Below are positions 32,737 through 42,146 of a stretch of DNA of 64,000 bases, in pieces. Origin of the DNA: Lachnospiraceae bacterium (GTDB lineage: Bacteria > Bacillota > Clostridia > Lachnospirales > Lachnospiraceae). The stretch is from positions 5,084,001 to 5,148,000 of the forward strand of contig AP025576.1 of assembly GCA_022845955.1 (NCBI GenBank), written 5' to 3'. The position numbers and the translations under genes were made by a program. The notes under the pieces are model-generated. The model was given only the letters and a program-made list of their open reading frames with translations, searched no databases and was not told the DNA's origin. The stretch's first letter is position 1. Every line of letters begins with the position of its first letter.

Positions 32737-35421
32737 ATGAAAACAAGAATTCACGAAGCACTGGCCGGAAAACAGGGAAACTACATACTCCCTTTCTTCT
32801 GGCAGCATGGAGAGGATGAAGAAACCCTGCGGGAATACATGGGAGTTATCCAGGATATGGGCATTCAGGCCGTCTGCCTGGAATCCCGCCCCCATCCCGA
32901 TTTTGCCGGCCCCAAATGGTGGGAGGATATGGACGTGATCCTTTCAGAGGCAAGGCGCAGGGACATGAAGGTATGGATTCTGGATGACTGCCATTTTCCC
33001 ACGGGCTACGCCAACGGAGCCATGGCGGATGCGGATGAAGATCTGCAGAAATGGACGGTTTACCACCTGATGGTGGATCTGGCCGGCCCCGCCGACCTGC
33101 GGGTGGATGTGGATTCCCTGTTGTCCGGCTTAGGTGTTGGATTCCCCCTGCCTCCGGACGGCCCCCTTTCCCAAAAGAAAGAGCTTCTATGTGCGGTATT
33201 ATATGAACGCCGGGACGAATATTCCAACGCGCTCCGTCCCGGCGGCAAGCTTGTAACCGATTCCCTGCAAAACGGCCTGCTGCCTCTCTCTCTTCCGGAA
33301 GGCTTCTACCGCCTGTTTCTGGTATATAAATCACGGAATGCGGGGCTTGCCAACAACAGCTACGTCAATCTGCTGCAAAAGGAATCCGTAAAAATTTTGC
33401 TGGATGCGGTTTATGAACCCCATTTCAAGCGGTATCAGGAGGATTTCGGAAAAACCATCGTCGGCTTTTTCTCCGACGAACCTGGGTTCTATAACTGCAT
33501 TGATACGCTCTTTAATTTTCATGCCGTAATCGGGAAAGAAAAAATGCCGCTCCCCTGGTCCCCGGAGCTGGAGGAGCTTCTTTTTGCCGGCGGCAGGACC
33601 TGCAAAGATTGGATACGCCTCTGGTATGACGTCTCCCCCGATGAGGATGCCGCTTTCCGCTACCGGTATATGGATACGGTAACCAGGCTTTATGAAAAGA
33701 ATTTTTCCCTCCAGCTGGGAAACTGGTGCCGGGCGCATGGCGTGGAATACATAGGCCACATCCTGGAGGACAACAATTCCTCCTCCCGGCTTGGCCCCAG
33801 TGCCGGCCACTATTTCCGGGCTATGACCGGCCAGGATATGGCAGGCATCGATGTGGTGACCAACCAGATCCTTCCCGGGCGGATAAATACCCATACCACC
33901 AATGCCGCCCTGAACACGGAAGCGGACGGGGAGTTTTATCATTACGCCCTCTCCAAGCTTGGCGCCAGCGACGCCCACCTGGACAAGAAGAAAAAAGGGC
34001 GGGCCATGTGTGAAATATTCGGCAATTACGGCTGGTCGGAGGGTGCCCAGCTCATGAAATGGCTGACGGATTTCATGCTGGTAAGAGGCATCAATGTTTT
34101 TGTCCCCCATGCCTTTTCTCCGGGAAGCTTCCCGGATCCGGACTGTCCGCCCCATTTTTATGCCCATGGGAATAACCTGCAGTGCCCTTATCTGAAATAT
34201 GTATTCCGTTATATGAACCGGGTGTCCCATATCCTGAGCGGCGGAAAAAGCGCTTCCCGTACCGGCATCCTTTATCATGGGGAAGCCGAATGGTCCGGGG
34301 AGGCCCAGCTGTTCCAGAAACCGGGACGTATCTGCCTGGAATGCCAGACCGACTATGACGTCATTCCCGCCGACTTATTCCGGGATGCCGGCAGCCTGAC
34401 CGCAGGCCTGACAGAAGGGTGTGAGCTGACCATAGGCGATCTGACCCTGCGCTGTCTGATCATCCCCTATGCAAGACGCCTGCCCCATTACCTGATCCGT
34501 TGCCTGGCGCAGCTTTCTTCCCTCGGCTTTCCGGTTCTCTTTGCGGACGCCCTGCCCTCCGCCTCCAGTGAAGGCAGCGATATAACAGAAGAACGGGATA
34601 TCCTTGAAAAGAAAGCCCTTGTAATGCCCCTTGCTTCCATAAAGGATTACCTGCAGCAGTATTCCCTCCCCGTCGTCACCTTCCCCTCCGGTATGGAGTA
34701 TAAGGATCTGCGCGCCTATCAGTATACAGGCCGGGGCTATGAATGTGTCATGCTTATGAACGAATCCACAGGCAGGGCCGTCCATGACAAGGCTGTCTTT
34801 ACCTCCATGGATCCGGTTATGGAATACGATGCCTATGAAAACAGATTATATGAAATAGCTAAAACGGATACCTGCCTTCCTTTGGATCTGGAACCCGGAG
34901 AGGCCCGGATTTATATTTCCGGGTTCCCGGCCGACGAAACCGCCGCTCCCAAACCGCCCAGACACCGGCTGAAAAAGAGACAGGAGCTGCAGGGACCTTT
35001 CCGCCTCTCGGCTTCCTCCGTACCGGATAAAGAAATGCAGTATAAGGAAACGTTTCAGCCGAAAGGGACCCTGGACCGTCTTTGCGACTTAGCCATGACG
35101 GAAAGCTTTCTCCGCTTTCACGGTACCCTCCGGTATGAGCTGGACTTTTTCTTCCACGCCGGCAGAGAACACACCGGAGAGGAAACCATTTTCCTGGACG
35201 GTGCCAATGAAATCGTCACCCTGCGCCTGAACGGGCAGGAAGCCCCCGTCCGCATCGGCCCTCCCTACCGTTTTGAAGTGGGAAGTTTCCTGCAAGAAGG
35301 GGAAAACCATCTGATCATTGAAAATGTCACCACGGTATTCCCTTACGTCAAGGATCATCCTTCCGTGAATACCGGGCTGCATCCCATGGGGATCTGCGGG
35401 AAAATATGGCTGGAGAGCTGA
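32737..35421 (+). CDS. GH106-like TIM-barrel glycoside hydrolase (putative alpha-L-rhamnosidase type)
   Basis: Cytoplasmic 894-residue protein with no signal peptide. The first ~450 residues read as a TIM barrel: P-F-F-W-Q-H-G-E-D-E-E, then V-C-L-E-S-R-P-H-P-D-F and V-W-I-L-D-D-C-H-F-P-T-G-Y-A, which resembles the W-x-x-D-x-x-P-S-G motif of GH106. Glu248 in S-D-E-P-G-F and a later H-I-L-E-D-N-N are candidate catalytic residues. The middle looks like a beta-helix-linked Rossmann-like domain. The end (about 750-894) is a galactose-binding-like beta-sandwich (L-R-L-N-G-Q-E-A). GH106-like is a best guess from motifs; a novel family is possible. It follows yesM/yesN on the same strand and may be in one transcript. 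Confidence 0.7.
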   Translation: MKTRIHEALAGKQGNYILPFFWQHGEDEETLREYMGVIQDMGIQAVCLESRPHPDFAGPKWWEDMDVILSEARRRDMKVWILDDCHFPTGYANGAMADADEDLQKWTVYHLMVDLAGPADLRVDVDSLLSGLGVGFPLPPDGPLSQKKELLCAVLYERRDEYSNALRPGGKLVTDSLQNGLLPLSLPEGFYRLFLVYKSRNAGLANNSYVNLLQKESVKILLDAVYEPHFKRYQEDFGKTIVGFFSDEPGFYNCIDTLFNFHAVIGKEKMPLPWSPELEELLFAGGRTCKDWIRLWYDVSPDEDAAFRYRYMDTVTRLYEKNFSLQLGNWCRAHGVEYIGHILEDNNSSSRLGPSAGHYFRAMTGQDMAGIDVVTNQILPGRINTHTTNAALNTEADGEFYHYALSKLGASDAHLDKKKKGRAMCEIFGNYGWSEGAQLMKWLTDFMLVRGINVFVPHAFSPGSFPDPDCPPHFYAHGNNLQCPYLKYVFRYMNRVSHILSGGKSASRTGILYHGEAEWSGEAQLFQKPGRICLECQTDYDVIPADLFRDAGSLTAGLTEGCELTIGDLTLRCLIIPYARRLPHYLIRCLAQLSSLGFPVLFADALPSASSEGSDITEERDILEKKALVMPLASIKDYLQQYSLPVVTFPSGMEYKDLRAYQYTGRGYECVMLMNESTGRAVHDKAVFTSMDPVMEYDAYENRLYEIAKTDTCLPLDLEPGEARIYISGFPADETAAPKPPRHRLKKRQELQGPFRLSASSVPDKEMQYKETFQPKGTLDRLCDLAMTESFLRFHGTLRYELDFFFHAGREHTGEETIFLDGANEIVTLRLNGQEAPVRIGPPYRFEVGSFLQEGENHLIIENVTTVFPYVKDHPSVNTGLHPMGICGKIWLES

Positions 35422-35452
35422 TTCCTTTGTTCCTTTTATCCGCCGGAACCGT

Positions 35453-36916
35453 TTACAGTCCCAGCCTGCGGTACTGCTCCCCCGGCGCCTCTGCTTCCCG
35501 CATGCCTGCAATTAGCTTCCTGCACATATCCGCCTCGATTTCCCTGTCGTTCAGGGGATAAAGCTGTGCATAGTCCGTTTCCAGATCAAAAAGCAGGGAC
35601 TGCATAACAAGCTCTATGTTCCCGGAGTAATCCTCCGGATACATCGCAGGGATCCGATACACCGGATACCGGGTAAAGGGCAGGAAACGCCCCATCTCCA
35701 TACGTTCCGCATATCTTTCATCAAAATAGCGCCAGCAGGTGGAAGGCATTCCGCAGTATTGATACAGCGGGCTGTTTTCCACGCTTGCGGGGGCCCTGAA
35801 ATAGGTATATCTCCCGTCATAAACATTGACGGCCCTGCCAAACCATCCGTAGATCACCTGTTCTCTGGGTGCAGCAATCCCGTCACGGATATCCCGCAGA
35901 CTTTTCCCCTTTACCCGGTCCGGAATATCACACCCATGGTGCTGCAGAATGGTGGGCATCAAATCAATATTCTGTGTCAGGGCCTTTACCCTCTGCCCCG
36001 CCCCCTCGTTCCCGGGGAAATGGATCATCAGCGGGATATGTGCCATTTCATTATAGGCATGCATGATATTTTTTCCGGTAAAGCCATGCTCCCCGAGCAT
36101 ATGTCCGTGATCCGTGGTAAAAATAAGCAGCGTGTCCTCATACATTCCATTCTTTTTCAGCGTGTCAAGCAGCTTCCCAAACCAGTAATCCGCCATGCTC
36201 AGGGTACCCAGATAACATTTCTCCAGATGCGCCACCGCATCCGCAGGCTCCGTCACCTCTGCATAGGAAGGCCAGCAGAATTCCCGGCCGCTGTAGGTAT
36301 CCTCATACATCCGGTGATATTTTTCCGGACAATCAAAAGGCTCATGGGGATCGAAGCTTTCCACCATCAGGAAAAAGTCATCGCATCCCTTGTTGTTTTC
36401 CACCCACTCACAGGCCGAACGGAACGTCCTGGGGGACGGATACTCTTCCTCCGAAACAAATGCCGTTTTATTCAGCAAATATTGGGATGACTTCTTCCCG
36501 TAGCTTTCGCAGTCAACAGGAGGCTGTCTGACCCGGGATATCCAGGTATCAAATTCCTGCCCTCTGTGATAATCCCAGGTGTTGAATAAATAACAGTAAT
36601 TTTCCCCGCCGATTTCGAAATAATGGGTGTGATCCGTGGTGATGTGTGTAAAGATGCCTTTTTCCCGGAGCCGTGACAAAAGGGTGATATCAAACGGCTC
36701 CACGCCTCCCCAGCCCCGTTCCAGAAACTGCATCCTCCCTGTAAAAATATCCCTCCTTGCCGGCATACATGGCGCCGACCCGATAAAATGATTGTCGTAT
36801 ACCACACAATCCTCTGCAAAGCGATCCATATTCGGCGTTATCCCCTTTGCATGTTTCCCATATGTCTTTAAATATCTCCGGTTCAGCGTATCCAGCAATA
36901 CCAGTATCGTCTTCAT
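35453..36916 (-). CDS. Cys-type sulfatase
   Basis: A 487-residue alkaline-phosphatase-superfamily sulfatase that would remove sulfate esters from a sugar or related molecule. The maturation motif is A-P-C-M-P-A-R-R-D-I-F-T-G, with Cys50 converted to formylglycine; in anaerobes this needs a radical-SAM maturase (anSME) not seen here. Metal-site residues include Asp9, D-H-G near 270 and H-G-F-T-G-K. No signal peptide, so it works in the cytoplasm after uptake. It is the fourth gene of the 40.1-35.5 kb importer operon, 14 bases after a permease, with AGAGGGAG before the ATG. It converges on the GH106-like gene. Confidence 0.92.
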   Translation of the reverse strand: MKTILVLLDTLNRRYLKTYGKHAKGITPNMDRFAEDCVVYDNHFIGSAPCMPARRDIFTGRMQFLERGWGGVEPFDITLLSRLREKGIFTHITTDHTHYFEIGGENYCYLFNTWDYHRGQEFDTWISRVRQPPVDCESYGKKSSQYLLNKTAFVSEEEYPSPRTFRSACEWVENNKGCDDFFLMVESFDPHEPFDCPEKYHRMYEDTYSGREFCWPSYAEVTEPADAVAHLEKCYLGTLSMADYWFGKLLDTLKKNGMYEDTLLIFTTDHGHMLGEHGFTGKNIMHAYNEMAHIPLMIHFPGNEGAGQRVKALTQNIDLMPTILQHHGCDIPDRVKGKSLRDIRDGIAAPREQVIYGWFGRAVNVYDGRYTYFRAPASVENSPLYQYCGMPSTCWRYFDERYAERMEMGRFLPFTRYPVYRIPAMYPEDYSGNIELVMQSLLFDLETDYAQLYPLNDREIEADMCRKLIAGMREAEAPGEQYRRLGL

Positions 36917-36929
36917 TTTTATACTCCCT

Positions 36930-37796
36930 CTACCCTTTTATTCCCGTTGTTACGATCCCTTCCACAAAATACTTCTGCATAAATACATACATGACGAGCA
37001 GAGGAAGCATGATCAGAGTGGTGGCCGCCATCAGATAATTCCACTGGGTGAGAAATTCTTCCTGAAATACACTCAGGGCCAGCTGCACCGTCCACATGTT
37101 TTTCCTGGTGGTGATGATCAGCGGCCAGGTATACTCATTCCAGGTGCTTGTTGTCTTGAAAACGATCAGCGTGGCAAATATAGCTTTGCTCAGGGGAAGA
37201 TATATCCGGGTAAAAGCCCCCAGCCTGCCCAGTCCGTCTATTTTGGCCGCATCGTCCAGCGACTTTGGGAAATTCATAAAAAACTGGCGGAATAAAAATA
37301 CACCGAAGGCTCCCGCAATATAGGGAGCCACCATCCCCGCATAGGTATTAATAAGCCCCGTCCCTCCCTGCCCCAACAGGTTATTGCCCCCTGCCAGCGG
37401 CACGTACTTCATAGCTACGAAATTGGGAAGCATTGTGACCTGCTGGGGAATCATCATCCCCACAAGCGCGAGGAGAAATAATAGATCCTTTCCTTTAAAT
37501 TCCATTCTGGCAAATGCATAACCTGCCAGGGAATTGATCACAAGGCTTATCGCCACAGCCAAAAACGTGGTATAAAAAGAGTTCCAGAAAAACCGCCCCC
37601 AATCTGAGGACCGCATGGCCTCTATATAATTGGAGAACAGCCATTGTTCCGGAAGCAGCCGGAATGCGGCCTGCGATATTTCTGCCTGGGTTTTTAATGA
37701 CGTAAAAAACATGATGAGAAAAGGCACGATAATCAAGATACAAAAAAACAGCATACATAAAAATAACAGGAACCGGGCGGCCTTCTTCTTTTTCAT
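36930..37796 (-). CDS. CUT1 sugar ABC transporter permease, MalG type
   Basis: 288 residues with six membrane helices and the coupling motif D-D-A-A-K-I-D-G-L-G-R-L. It ends in Q-K-Y-F-V-E-G-I-V-T-T-G-I-K-G. AAGGGGG is nine bases before the ATG. It pairs with the permease encoded 14 bases upstream. Confidence 0.95.
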   Translation of the reverse strand: MKKKKAARFLLFLCMLFFCILIIVPFLIMFFTSLKTQAEISQAAFRLLPEQWLFSNYIEAMRSSDWGRFFWNSFYTTFLAVAISLVINSLAGYAFARMEFKGKDLLFLLALVGMMIPQQVTMLPNFVAMKYVPLAGGNNLLGQGGTGLINTYAGMVAPYIAGAFGVFLFRQFFMNFPKSLDDAAKIDGLGRLGAFTRIYLPLSKAIFATLIVFKTTSTWNEYTWPLIITTRKNMWTVQLALSVFQEEFLTQWNYLMAATTLIMLPLLVMYVFMQKYFVEGIVTTGIKG

Positions 37797-37810
37797 ACAT
37801 CCATTCCCCC

Positions 37811-38698
37811 TTATCCGATATCCAAATCCTGGCCCTGGTTGCCATATTTAAAATTCAATAACGTAAAAACCAATATTATCAACAGCAGGAAAACCGCCTC
37901 CGCTGCCCCATATCCCATTCGGTATTCCGTAAAAGCGCGGGTATAAATCTGATGTACAATGGTGGTGGTGGCATTCATAGGCCCGCCTCCCGTCATCACA
38001 TTCACCTGTTCGAACACATTAAACGCATTAATTACCCCGGTGATAACAATAAAAAAAGTTACAGGGCGCAGCATGGGTATGGTAATGCGAAAAACCTTCT
38101 GCAGACTGCCCGCCCCGTCTATGGACGCCGCTTCATACAGATAGCCGGGTATATTATTGAGGCCCGCCAGATAAAGGGTCATATAGTAGCCCACTCCCTT
38201 CCAGACGCCCATGACAATCACGGCACCAAGCGCCAGTTTCTCATCATACAGCCACTGCCTGGCATTTAGTCCCAGCGCTTCCAGTATGACATTGAATACC
38301 CCGTGGGTGGGATCATACATCCAGAGCCAGACCATGGACATGGATACCATGGAGGTAACATAAGGCAGATAGATAAAGCCCCTGAAAAAACGGGTCCCCG
38401 CGAGCACCGCATTATTCAGGGCCAGCGCCAGGACAAAACCGATAACGAGTGTCAGAAAGACTGTAAAAACCACATAAATCAGCGTGTTTTCCACCGATTT
38501 CCAGAACAGGCCGTCCCGGGCCAGATCCACATAATTTTGGAAACCCGTAAAAGAGATTGTTTTTAAATTAAAATCGGTAAAACTTAAAACGATATTCACT
38601 ACGATTGGAAATAATACGAACAGGACAAAAAACAGATAATAGGGCGTGATAAACCAATAAGCACATCTGTCCGTCGTAACACTTTTTTTCTTTTTCAT
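37811..38698 (-). CDS. CUT1 sugar ABC transporter permease, MalF type
   Basis: 295 residues from the ATG at 38698, 16 bases after the binding-protein stop, with GGGGG close upstream; longer in-frame starts would overlap that gene. Six membrane helices and coupling motif Y-E-A-A-S-I-D-G-A-G-S-L. Confidence 0.94.
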   Translation of the reverse strand: MKKKKSVTTDRCAYWFITPYYLFFVLFVLFPIVVNIVLSFTDFNLKTISFTGFQNYVDLARDGLFWKSVENTLIYVVFTVFLTLVIGFVLALALNNAVLAGTRFFRGFIYLPYVTSMVSMSMVWLWMYDPTHGVFNVILEALGLNARQWLYDEKLALGAVIVMGVWKGVGYYMTLYLAGLNNIPGYLYEAASIDGAGSLQKVFRITIPMLRPVTFFIVITGVINAFNVFEQVNVMTGGGPMNATTTIVHQIYTRAFTEYRMGYGAAEAVFLLLIILVFTLLNFKYGNQGQDLDIG

Positions 38699-38714
38699 TC
38701 CGACCCCCGCCAAC

Positions 38715-40055
38715 TTACCGGATTTCCTTTTCCAACTGATCCATAGCATCCTGCAAAGCCTGCTCCGGCGTCTTTTTCCCGTTAATCACTTCTTCATAAG
38801 CGACGGAGACATATTTGTTATACACACTGATCCAGGGAACCGTGGCTTTTCCCTTTCCGCTTTCCACATAGCTGATAATAGCGCTGTTCATATCCTGATC
38901 CCCGGACTGGATATACTTGTCTTCCAGAGACTTCTTAACGATAGGCATCTTGAAATCTTCCGTTCTCATCCATACGGTTTCATTGGAAAGCATATGCTGC
39001 ATAAACAGCCATGCCGCTTCCTTATGTTTGGAGGTGGCCCCCATTGCGATCAGGTTATATCCGCAGAAAGCTACGCCGGGTTCGCTCCCGTCTTTGGAAA
39101 GCACCGGCAGATATCCCAGCTCCACCTCCGGGTTATCCGCCATAAACTGGCCTATCTGCTGGGGGGACAGATTGCTGACAGCAGACATGCCTTTCATAAA
39201 AGGCCTTTCATCCCCCTTCTGCTGATCATGAGGAATGGATACATTCATCTGTGCCATCTCTCCCAGAAAAGTGAAAGCATCCAAAGCCCCCTGATCCGTA
39301 AAAGCCGGTTTCTGATTTAATTCATCGATCACCGCAGAACCGGCGCTGCGCATATAAGGCTCCGTAAATACAAGAGAACTGTCAATGGAGGGAATATCCA
39401 TCCCGGCAAAGACCACCTTGTCCCCTTCCCTCTCCGTCAAAAGCTGTGCCGCATGTTTCAGTTCTTCCCAGGTGGCAGGCGGATTGTCCGGATCCAGGCC
39501 GGCTTCCTCAAATTTATCCTTCCGGAACGTATAAACCTGGGGAATCGGGAAAATCCCCAGCGCGACCTGATCCCCCTGATACTTGCCCATTTCATAGGCA
39601 CTGTCAAACAGATCGTCCTTTTCTTCCCAGCCTTCTATATAGCTGTCCAGTTTTTCAAAATCCCCCAGCGCCCCTCTTGATCCTACCTCTGCCAGCACCA
39701 GCTGGATTACATCCGGGTAGGTATCGCTCAAAACTGCTGCATTCAGCTTTGTTTCCTGATCGGAAATGGTGGATGACATCCCCGTGGCTTCCACCTTGAT
39801 ATTGGGATATTTTGCCTCAAAGGAGTCAATACACTTCTGGGTAAACTCCGTATCTATTTGGGAAGTCCCCTGGTGCCAATACTGGATGGTTATCTGTTCC
39901 CCGCTGTCCGCCTGTTTTTCATCCGGTGCCGCCTCTTGTGCCGCACTGCTGCCCTGTACAGTGTCCGATGCATCCTTGCTGCCTGCGCATCCCGCCAGCA
40001 TGACCGCACTCAGCGCAGCCGCCAAAATCCTCTTGCTATATTTTCTTTTCCTCAT
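38715..40055 (-). CDS. Extracellular sugar-binding lipoprotein, MalE type, CUT1 importer
   Basis: 446 residues; lipobox L-A-G-C with Cys23, then a Ser/Ala/Asp-rich tether and a binding domain of the shorter MalE/UgpB size, unlike the ~560-590-residue LplA-type proteins elsewhere in the window. It is the first gene of an operon of binding protein, two permeases and sulfatase, which suggests a sulfated saccharide as ligand (inference). It is divergent from yesM/yesN at 40368. Confidence 0.93.
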   Translation of the reverse strand: MRKRKYSKRILAAALSAVMLAGCAGSKDASDTVQGSSAAQEAAPDEKQADSGEQITIQYWHQGTSQIDTEFTQKCIDSFEAKYPNIKVEATGMSSTISDQETKLNAAVLSDTYPDVIQLVLAEVGSRGALGDFEKLDSYIEGWEEKDDLFDSAYEMGKYQGDQVALGIFPIPQVYTFRKDKFEEAGLDPDNPPATWEELKHAAQLLTEREGDKVVFAGMDIPSIDSSLVFTEPYMRSAGSAVIDELNQKPAFTDQGALDAFTFLGEMAQMNVSIPHDQQKGDERPFMKGMSAVSNLSPQQIGQFMADNPEVELGYLPVLSKDGSEPGVAFCGYNLIAMGATSKHKEAAWLFMQHMLSNETVWMRTEDFKMPIVKKSLEDKYIQSGDQDMNSAIISYVESGKGKATVPWISVYNKYVSVAYEEVINGKKTPEQALQDAMDQLEKEIR

Positions 40056-40272
40056 AATTCCCTCTCCTTCCTGTTTTTCATAAGACGAAGGCCCTCATCC
40101 CTTGTAAATCCATGTTATCATTTACCCGGCGGAAAAACTTCTTCTATTTATTGGTAAATTTAAAATATATTCGCATTATCCCACCTGTTTTTTATGTGCA
40201 CAATTATTTTTGAAATATTTTTCGAATGTTTTCTCTTATTTTTGGATTGTGCACTTTATCCATGGCAAGATG

Positions 40273-40302
40273 TTTACCAACTACACTTTTGTATTATATA
40301 AT
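40273..40302 (+). promoter_or_regulatory. Candidate promoter of the yesM/yesN operon
   Basis: TTTACC and TATAAT are 18 bases apart. Transcription would start near 40309, placing the whole dyad in the 5' untranslated leader. Confidence 0.6.
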
Positions 40303-40321
40303 AAATATAGTACAAATCAAG

Positions 40322-40351
40322 GTAACCCTTCAGACCTGTCTGGATGGTTAC
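40322..40351. promoter_or_regulatory. 30-bp dyad in the yesM leader, copy 2
   Basis: Arms GTAACC and GGTTAC enclose TTCAGAC-CT-GTCTGGA, so almost the whole 30 bases is self-complementary. The dyad ends five bases before the GGGGGG ribosome binding site of the kinase gene. Relative to copy 1 (29256-29285) two arm pairs change from T-A and A-T to C-G, keeping the pairing. Confidence 0.8.
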
Positions 40352-40367
40352 ATACCGGGGGGAAGTT

Positions 40368-42146
40368 ATGCAGAACAAGCAGAGTATTTCGTTTCAGATC
40401 ATCATTACCGTTATCGTATCCTTTGTGGTTTTATTCCTGTTTTTCTCCATTCTTACCACACAGCTGTATTACCGGAACGTAACGGATATCATGCAGGAAT
40501 CCCAGCAGCATTCCATCACCCAGCTCAATGAAAGCTTTGATGTATTTTACCAGCAGCTGATTTACATCCTGATTCAGCTCTCAGGGGATTCCACATTAAA
40601 ACAATATCTCACGAAAGAACCGGAGGACAATTTTGAATATTATCAGATGCAAAGATACGTCCATGATTTTCTGCAGACTTATATCGGTTTTTTCCCCAAT
40701 TCCAATATCCATCTTATCCTTTACGGGGAAAACGGCCAGACCTATACCAGCTATAACGAAACGCTGCATCTGGAAGATACCGGTATCCTGGAAGAGGATT
40801 TTATAAAAAAAGCGGAAAATAACCACCGCCGTCTGGGAGTATCCTATTTTCATCCCGGCCTGACCCCCAATACGGCGGACAATGAATACATGTATATTGC
40901 CCACGCTTTATACGATCCCTATCGTTCCCGCTATTACGGCACCATCCTGATCGTGATAGACGAATCCTGTTTTTCCAGGCTGTACTCGGATTTGGTACAG
41001 GATAATACCCATTTTTCCGTTATTACCGGGGATGGCCTTATTATCTCAGACAGCAAACGGGAACTGCTGAACAGTACCGATCCCGCCCTTCTTTCCATTG
41101 CCCGAAAGGATGCCGACGCCTCCCTGACCTATAGCGGGGAAAAATGGATTTCCAGCGCTGTTTACAACGGTTACTTTGATTTTTATATTCTCCAGCTGAC
41201 TAAGTACAGTGCCATTACCTCCCGGGTTTCCCCTTCTATTATACAGATTATCGGGCTATGCTGCCTCGCCCAGCTGCTTGTCATCGCCATACTCGTATAT
41301 TTGTTTAAAAAAATAACAAGGCCCATCCATCAGCTATCCATCGCCATGCAGAACGTATCGGACAGGGATTTGCTCTACCGGCCGGAGCGCATGCGGTTTA
41401 CAGGCTGTTCAGAGGCCCGTCTGCTGGGGGAGAGCTTCAATGAAATGTTTGCCAGGCTGGAATACTATACCAAGACGCTGATGCAGGAACAGGCGGCAAG
41501 GCATACGGCGGAACTGAATTCCCTGCAGCACCAGATCAATCCCCACTTTATCTACAATACCCTGACGTCCGTCAAATATTTATCCATGGCGGGCCAGCGG
41601 GATAAAGTCATCACAGGCATCAATTCCCTCACAAAGCTGCTCCGCAAAACGCTGGGGGACATCCGGGAAACGATTCCGTTATCCCAGGAGCTGGACTTGC
41701 TCCGGGATTATTTTCAAATCCAGCAGCTCAGGTACGGAGAGGGAATCCGGCTCAACCTGAACGTCCGGGAGGACTGCCTGTCGGTGCCGGTCCCCAAATT
41801 CTTCCTGCAGCCTCTGGTGGAAAACTCCATATTCCACGGTTTTTCCACGAATACGCCAAATGGTACCATCAGCATTTATGCCTGCATAAGCAGCGGGCTG
41901 CTTAAACTGGAAATCATGGATAATGGGAGCGGAATCCCGCCCGCCATCCTGGACCATATCATGGATGTGTCCCTGCAAAATACCGGGCAGGGCCTGACTA
42001 AAATCGGCTTAAAGAATATCGAAGATCGGATAAAAATGATATACGGGCCGGACTACGGGCTTTCCATAACCAGCACATCGGGCTATGGCACACAGGTTAC
42101 CATCAGCCTGCCTGTAACCGTTTCCGCCGGAGGGGATTTCTTATGA
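40368..42146 (+). CDS. Sensor histidine kinase, YesM type
   Basis: 592 residues from the ATG at 40368, five bases after GGGGGG. Membrane helix at about 10-32, extracellular sensing domain (about 35-290), second helix (about 295-318), HAMP, phospho-His box H-Q-I-N-P-H-F-I-Y-N-T-L, and HATPase with V-E-N-S-I-F-H-G and D-N-G-S-G-I. Its TGA overlaps the regulator ATG (ATGA). It probably senses the ligand of the divergent importer and sulfatase operon. Confidence 0.93.
   Translation: MQNKQSISFQIIITVIVSFVVLFLFFSILTTQLYYRNVTDIMQESQQHSITQLNESFDVFYQQLIYILIQLSGDSTLKQYLTKEPEDNFEYYQMQRYVHDFLQTYIGFFPNSNIHLILYGENGQTYTSYNETLHLEDTGILEEDFIKKAENNHRRLGVSYFHPGLTPNTADNEYMYIAHALYDPYRSRYYGTILIVIDESCFSRLYSDLVQDNTHFSVITGDGLIISDSKRELLNSTDPALLSIARKDADASLTYSGEKWISSAVYNGYFDFYILQLTKYSAITSRVSPSIIQIIGLCCLAQLLVIAILVYLFKKITRPIHQLSIAMQNVSDRDLLYRPERMRFTGCSEARLLGESFNEMFARLEYYTKTLMQEQAARHTAELNSLQHQINPHFIYNTLTSVKYLSMAGQRDKVITGINSLTKLLRKTLGDIRETIPLSQELDLLRDYFQIQQLRYGEGIRLNLNVREDCLSVPVPKFFLQPLVENSIFHGFSTNTPNGTISIYACISSGLLKLEIMDNGSGIPPAILDHIMDVSLQNTGQGLTKIGLKNIEDRIKMIYGPDYGLSITSTSGYGTQVTISLPVTVSAGGDFL

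Larger units (their letters stand above)
40056..40367. other. Divergent control region between importer and yesM/yesN
   Basis: No gene. It contains a plus-strand promoter (40273-40302) and the dyad (40322-40351) just before the kinase gene. On the importer side the sequence is AT-rich and no clear promoter was picked out. The layout mirrors 28980-29315. Confidence 0.6.
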
